The notes under the pieces: model-generated | Database searches by the model: none | Seen by the model: only the letters and a program-made list of their open reading frames with translations | What the model was told of the DNA's origin: nothing | In this document: positions 4,780 through 7,367 of the stretch, in pieces | Numbering within the stretch: the stretch's first letter is position 1 | Layout: each line of letters opens with the position of its first letter | Program-made: the position numbers and the translations under genes | Assembly: GCA_002366885.1 (NCBI GenBank) | Contig: DFCD01000138.1 | Span: forward strand, 1,982 to 9,348 | Source: Verrucomicrobia bacterium UBA3063 | Lineage (GTDB): Bacteria > Verrucomicrobiota > Verrucomicrobiia > Methylacidiphilales > Verrucolacustridaceae | DNA: 7,367 nucleotides | Direction of reading: 5' to 3'

Positions 4780-5628
4780 ATGACCATTGCCGGCAAAATC
4801 AGCATCGGGGGTTCCGTCGCGCTCTCCGTGGCCACCGCCGTCCTGGCCTTCCTTGTCATGCAAACCAAGAACCAGTTTGCCGGCCAACTCCGCTCCGTGG
4901 AGGAGTCCCTCCGCGGCGGAAAGTTTCCCGCCCTCGGCCTGCAGTACGGGGGTGACTTCCTCAACGACACCTCCCAGCCGGCCGCCTCCGTCGAGCAGGC
5001 CGGAACCAAGTGGAACGCCACCCAGGAGGAGCTGACCAGCACCAAGGGCACCCTCAAGACAACCGAGGACAACCTCACCGACCAGAAGGCGAAAAACCAG
5101 CAGCTCACCCTGCAGGCGGACAAACTTTCCAAGGACCTGGAGAGCACCAAAACCGAACTGGATTCAACCAGCGGCAAGCTCAAGACCACCTCCGCGGATC
5201 TTCAGGGCCTGCAGGACGAGCTGAAGGGCAAAAAGCCGGTGGAGCTGTTCGACCAGATCGGCACGCTTACGGACGAGGTCAAGACGGTCAAGGGCGAGAA
5301 CTCGATTCTGCTCAATGACAAAAAGAATCTTGAGAATGACCTGAAAAAAGCCCGCAGCCAGATCGAGGAGATCACCAACCCCGGAAAGTCCCGGGCCACC
5401 TCGGTTTCCGGCCGGATCCTTGCGGTCAACCCCACCTGGAATTTCGTCATCGTCGATCTCGGCAAAAACAACCAGGTGGTGGAAGGCGGCCAGATGGTGA
5501 TTTACCGCGGGGACAAAATGATCGGAAAAATCAAGACGGTCACCGTGGATGCCCAGACCTCCGTTGCCGATGTGTTGCCCGGCACCCCTTCCGGGGCGAT
5601 TGAAGTAGGCGACCAGGTGGTGTACTAG
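4780..5628 (+). CDS. Membrane-anchored coiled-coil protein with C-terminal beta domain
   Basis: This is a 282-residue envelope protein with no named function. An N-terminal transmembrane anchor (about 9-28) precedes a short linker with GLQYGGDFLND (53-63). Residues about 70-198 are hydrophilic and heptad-like, rich in Lys, Glu, Asp, Gln, Thr and Leu: a long coiled coil with a small break at PVELFDQIG (153-161). The C-terminal domain (about 206-282) opens with SGRILAVNPTWNFVIVDLG (210-228) and looks like small beta-barrel repeats, with VVEGGQMVIYRGDKMIGKI (233-251) and a closing EVGDQVVY. The build recalls periplasmic scaffold proteins such as MreC, but there is no clear homology to it. I prefer the ATG at 4780 to an in-frame TTG at 4735, because the anchor then begins at residue 9. 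The lipoprotein gene starts 6 nt after its stop, so the two are likely partners. Confidence 0.82.
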   Translation: MTIAGKISIGGSVALSVATAVLAFLVMQTKNQFAGQLRSVEESLRGGKFPALGLQYGGDFLNDTSQPAASVEQAGTKWNATQEELTSTKGTLKTTEDNLTDQKAKNQQLTLQADKLSKDLESTKTELDSTSGKLKTTSADLQGLQDELKGKKPVELFDQIGTLTDEVKTVKGENSILLNDKKNLENDLKKARSQIEEITNPGKSRATSVSGRILAVNPTWNFVIVDLGKNNQVVEGGQMVIYRGDKMIGKIKTVTVDAQTSVADVLPGTPSGAIEVGDQVVY

Positions 5629-5634
5629 TTTCGG

Positions 5635-5838
5635 ATGACCCGCCTCCCCCTCCTCCCCTTTTCCCTGGCACTTTTTCTTCTCGCGGTGGTCTTGCTTGGC
5701 GGCTGTGCCTCCAGCGGAAGCGGAACCAATCCGGACGGCACCCCGAAGGACGAGCAGAGCGTCAACACCCTGCCATGGAACAAGCCCGCCTCGTGGGAGG
5801 GGCAAGGTGCCGTGCCGGGAATGGGCGGCGGGCGTTAG
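5635..5838 (+). CDS. Small lipoprotein
   Basis: This is a 67-residue protein with a classic lipoprotein signal: short basic N-terminus MTR, hydrophobic core LPLLPFSLALFLLAVVLL (4-21) and lipobox LGGC with the lipidated cysteine at residue 24. The mature part is only 44 residues, with a flexible Ser/Gly/Asn linker and then NTLPWNKPASWEGQGAVPGM (43-62), whose tryptophans and prolines look like a short conserved binding motif. It starts 6 nt after the coiled-coil gene's stop, implying cotranscription and possibly a shared envelope complex. No function is known to me. Its 3' end faces asd, with hexamer element 5 between them. Confidence 0.82.
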   Translation: MTRLPLLPFSLALFLLAVVLLGGCASSGSGTNPDGTPKDEQSVNTLPWNKPASWEGQGAVPGMGGGR

Positions 5839-5875
5839 CCAGCTTCATAATTCAAAGGCCGGCTCTTGAGGCGGT

Positions 5876-5954
5876 CGTTGACGTTTATGTTTACGTTTAG
5901 GAAAAAGAAACGTCTCCCCAACCCCTCATAAACGCAACGGTAAACGTAAACGAA
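5876..5954. repeat. Hexamer inverted-array element 5 (CGTTTA type)
   Basis: The left array (5876-5899) is CGTTGA, CGTTTA, TGTTTA, CGTTTA with no interruption. The right array (5926-5954), read on the opposite strand, is CGTTTA, CGTTTA, CCGTTG, CGTTTA. About 13 bp of near-perfect pairing is possible (5882-5894 with 5939-5951). It lies between the convergent 3' ends of the lipoprotein gene and asd, ending 11 nt from the asd stop codon. It shares GTAAACGTAAACGAAGAG with element 2 and a 14-mer with elements 4 and 6. No other terminator is visible in this gap. Confidence 0.88.
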
Positions 5955-5965
5955 GAGTAGATGAT

Positions 5966-6982
5966 TTAAGCTCTTGAGCTGATCAGTCGTTCCGCAATCT
6001 GCACCGCGTTCCACGCCGCACCCTTGAGGAGCTGGTCGCCGCTGACGAAGAAAGCCAGGGAGCGGGGATCCCCCGGCACCTCGCGGATCCGCCCCACCAG
6101 CACATCCAGTTCCCCGGAAGCGTGCTTGGGCATGGGAAAAAGGTTCTTTGCGGGTTCGTCCACCAACCGGACCCCCTCGGCCTTTGCCAAAAGGGCCTTG
6201 GCCTCCCCGACGGAGAGCGGTTTGGCAAAGCGGGCCACCACCGCCTCGGAATGGGCCCGCGGCACCGGCACCCGGACGCAGGTAGGCACCATGCGCAGAT
6301 CCGGCAGCCCGAAGATCTTCCGGGTCTCCTCAACCATCTTGTTCTCCTCCTCGTTGTAGCCGTTCGGGCCGACGGGACTGTTGTGGGAGAAAAGATTGAA
6401 GGCCAGCACATGGGGAAAGACCTCCGCCTGCGGTTCCTTTCCGGCGGCGTGATCCCTCACCTGTTTTTCCAGCTCCGCCATCGCCTTGGCCCCGGCCCCG
6501 CTGGCGGACTGGTAGGTTGCCACCACCACGCTTTCCAGGCCGGCGGACCGGTGCAGGGGCGCCAGCGCCACGGCAAGGATGGCGGCCGAACAGTTGGGGT
6601 TGGCGATCAGCTTCGGTTTTTTTTGAAGAAGATCCCCGTTCACCTCCGGCACCACCAGGGGCACCCCCGGATCCATCCGGAAGGCGGAGGAGTTGTCGAT
6701 GACCACCGCGCCGGCTTTCAGGGCCGCGGGGACAAACTCCCTCGACCGGGTGGCCCCGGCGCTGAAAAAGGCGAAATCCACCCCGGCAAAGGCGGCGGAC
6801 TCCAGTTTGCGGACCTTTTGCTTCCTTCCGGCAAAGACCGTCTCCGTCCCGGCGGAACGCTCGCTCGCCAGCGGCACCAGCTCTCCCACGGGGAATTTCC
6901 GCCGCTCCAGCACCCGCAGGATTTCCTGGCCGACCGCCCCGGTCACGCCCACCACCGCCACGTGATATGTTTTCCCGGCCAT
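5966..6982 (-). CDS. asd: Aspartate-semialdehyde dehydrogenase
   Basis: This cytoplasmic enzyme reduces aspartyl phosphate to aspartate semialdehyde with NADPH, the branch-point step toward lysine/diaminopimelate, threonine and methionine. At 338 residues it has normal length. The N-terminal dinucleotide-binding loop is VGVTGAVGQE (11-20). The catalytic cysteine C131 is in ANPNCSAA (127-134), followed by YQSASGAGAKAM (157-168) with Q158. The catalytic histidine H244 is in RVPVPRAHSEAV (237-248), and the C-terminus has GDQLLKGAAWNAVQIAE. Most relatives have a glycine just before that histidine; here it is PRAH. The ATG at 6982 gives MAGKTYHVAVVG, the expected first strand. No strong Shine-Dalgarno sequence is seen. 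The gene appears monocistronic, divergent from the riboswitch-controlled unit and bounded by hexamer elements 5 and 6. Confidence 0.97.
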   Translation of the reverse strand: MAGKTYHVAVVGVTGAVGQEILRVLERRKFPVGELVPLASERSAGTETVFAGRKQKVRKLESAAFAGVDFAFFSAGATRSREFVPAALKAGAVVIDNSSAFRMDPGVPLVVPEVNGDLLQKKPKLIANPNCSAAILAVALAPLHRSAGLESVVVATYQSASGAGAKAMAELEKQVRDHAAGKEPQAEVFPHVLAFNLFSHNSPVGPNGYNEEENKMVEETRKIFGLPDLRMVPTCVRVPVPRAHSEAVVARFAKPLSVGEAKALLAKAEGVRLVDEPAKNLFPMPKHASGELDVLVGRIREVPGDPRSLAFFVSGDQLLKGAAWNAVQIAERLISSRA

Positions 6983-7005
6983 CAGGAAAGAATGCCCGTT
7001 TTGGC

Positions 7006-7092
7006 CTTAAGTTTAAGCCGGAAGTTGAAGGGGCTTCCCATCGGACAAAACCAAGTCTCCATTTGGCGTAAACCTAATCGTAAACATAAACG
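7006..7092. repeat. Hexamer inverted-array element 6 (mixed type)
   Basis: The left array (about 7006-7030) is a worn A-type array: TTAAGTTTAAG, then a CCGG interruption, then AAGTTGAAG. The right array (7067-7092), on the opposite strand, is C-type: CGTTTA, TGTTTA, CGATTA, GGTTTA, CG. The spacer is about 36 nt. The 18-mer at 7075-7092 is identical to 4043-4060 in element 4. The element lies in the divergent region between asd and the cobalamin riboswitch. Its arms are of different unit types and pair poorly, unlike elements 1, 3 and 5. Confidence 0.8.
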
Positions 7093-7183
7093 GCCGTGTC
7101 TCCTTCGAAATCACCGGGAATCCGCGTGTCATGGGATTGACCCTTCCCATCTTTCACCCAAGCTTCCCCCAGTTCTTTCCCCC

Positions 7184-7342
7184 GGCGGATCCAGGGAAGG
7201 CCGTGCGAACCGGCCACAGTTGCGCTGCGGTATCGGGTGACGAATCCCCATGCGAAAGCGGTCAATCCGGATGTCCCGTTTCGGCGGGACGGAAGGGTGA
7301 AGGCGGGGAGGAGGCTACCAGCCCGGAGTCCGAATATCTGCC
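7184..7342 (+). ncRNA. Cobalamin (B12) riboswitch
   Basis: The stretch follows the cobalamin-riboswitch plan in order. A closing helix forms between GGCGGAT (7184-7190) and ATCTGCC (7336-7342), with one G-U pair. Then come GGGAA (7194-7198), a GGCC stem (7199-7202 with 7212-7215) around GTGCGAACC, and ACAGTTGCGCTGCGGTA in the core. A GGGTGACGAATCCC stem-loop follows (7235-7248), then a peripheral arm GTCCCG/CGGGAC (7273-7278 and 7285-7290), the conserved GGCGGGGAGGAGG (7302-7314) and the 3' B12-box-like AGCCCGGAGTCCG (7320-7332). Riboswitches of this class bind adenosyl- or other cobalamins and usually switch off B12 uptake, B12 synthesis or B12-independent enzyme genes. The regulated plus-strand gene starts beyond the window edge, as does any expression platform. 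The identification rests on motif order, not on a covariance-model search. Confidence 0.85.
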
Positions 7343-7367
7343 CGCCTGGGCTCATCGATCCCCTTTC

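Noticed and set aside
4155..5189. A 344-residue minus-strand open frame.
   Set aside because: It is antisense to the NYN nuclease and the coiled-coil gene; its Ser/Leu/Val-rich part is the complement of coiled-coil codons.
7137..7165. TTGACC as a -35 box for the riboswitch transcript.
   Set aside because: No convincing -10 element follows at the right distance.
6122..7240. A 372-residue plus-strand open frame.
   Set aside because: It is the antisense shadow of asd, continuing through hexamer element 6 into the riboswitch; there is no domain-like content.
7074..7355. A 93-residue minus-strand open frame.
   Set aside because: It covers the riboswitch in antisense and its end lies in a hexamer array; the RNA motifs explain the conservation better.

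Overview
This 7.4 kb window is GC-rich chromosomal DNA, most likely from a Verrucomicrobiota-type bacterium. That placement is an inference from the gene set: a GbsR-type regulator paired with a NusG paralog, a DUF6580-like membrane protein, a tiny arginine/lysine-rich protein joined to a YacP-like NYN nuclease, and a coiled-coil envelope protein with a C-terminal beta domain. No gene fixes the taxonomy by itself.

Layout. On the minus strand, reading right to left: a GbsR/MarR-like regulator (1782-2318), a NusG/RfaH/UpxY-like antitermination factor 3 nt behind it (1128-1778), then a structured gap and rfbA (46-921), the first enzyme of dTDP-L-rhamnose synthesis. This looks like the regulatory end of a surface-polysaccharide locus. 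On the plus strand is a single PspC-domain gene (2584-2799). Facing it on the minus strand is a two-gene unit: a DUF6580-like membrane protein (3327-3944) and a YfcE-type metallophosphoesterase (2874-3326), with the stop codon directly followed by the start codon. On the plus strand come a 36-residue basic protein (4108-4218), overlapping by ATGA with a NYN nuclease (4215-4688), then a membrane-anchored coiled-coil protein (4780-5628) and a small lipoprotein (5635-5838). Facing these on the minus strand is asd, aspartate-semialdehyde dehydrogenase (5966-6982). At the right edge, on the plus strand, is a complete-looking cobalamin riboswitch (about 7184-7342) whose controlled gene lies outside the window.

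The most unusual content is a family of degenerate hexanucleotide arrays. The unit is NGTTTA, with variants AGTTTA, AGTTGA, CGTTTA, TGTTTA and CGATTA. Six elements lie at 932-1021, 2531-2572, 2809-2875, 3989-4062, 5876-5954 and 7006-7092. Five consist of two arrays in opposite orientation around a 20-45 nt unrelated spacer, so either strand could form an imperfect hairpin; one is a single uninterrupted array. There is exactly one in each gap between apparent transcription units and none in the tight gaps inside operons. Two different 18-nt strings recur exactly between elements thousands of bases apart. I do not recognise this as a named family.

Other notable points: a chain of RNA hairpins between the NusG-paralog gene and rfbA, with the rfbA GTG start inside one of them; a 45-bp in-frame tandem duplication in the DUF6580-like gene; a perfect 9-bp hairpin containing the pspC stop codon; and a GTAG-headed REP-like palindrome upstream of pspC.
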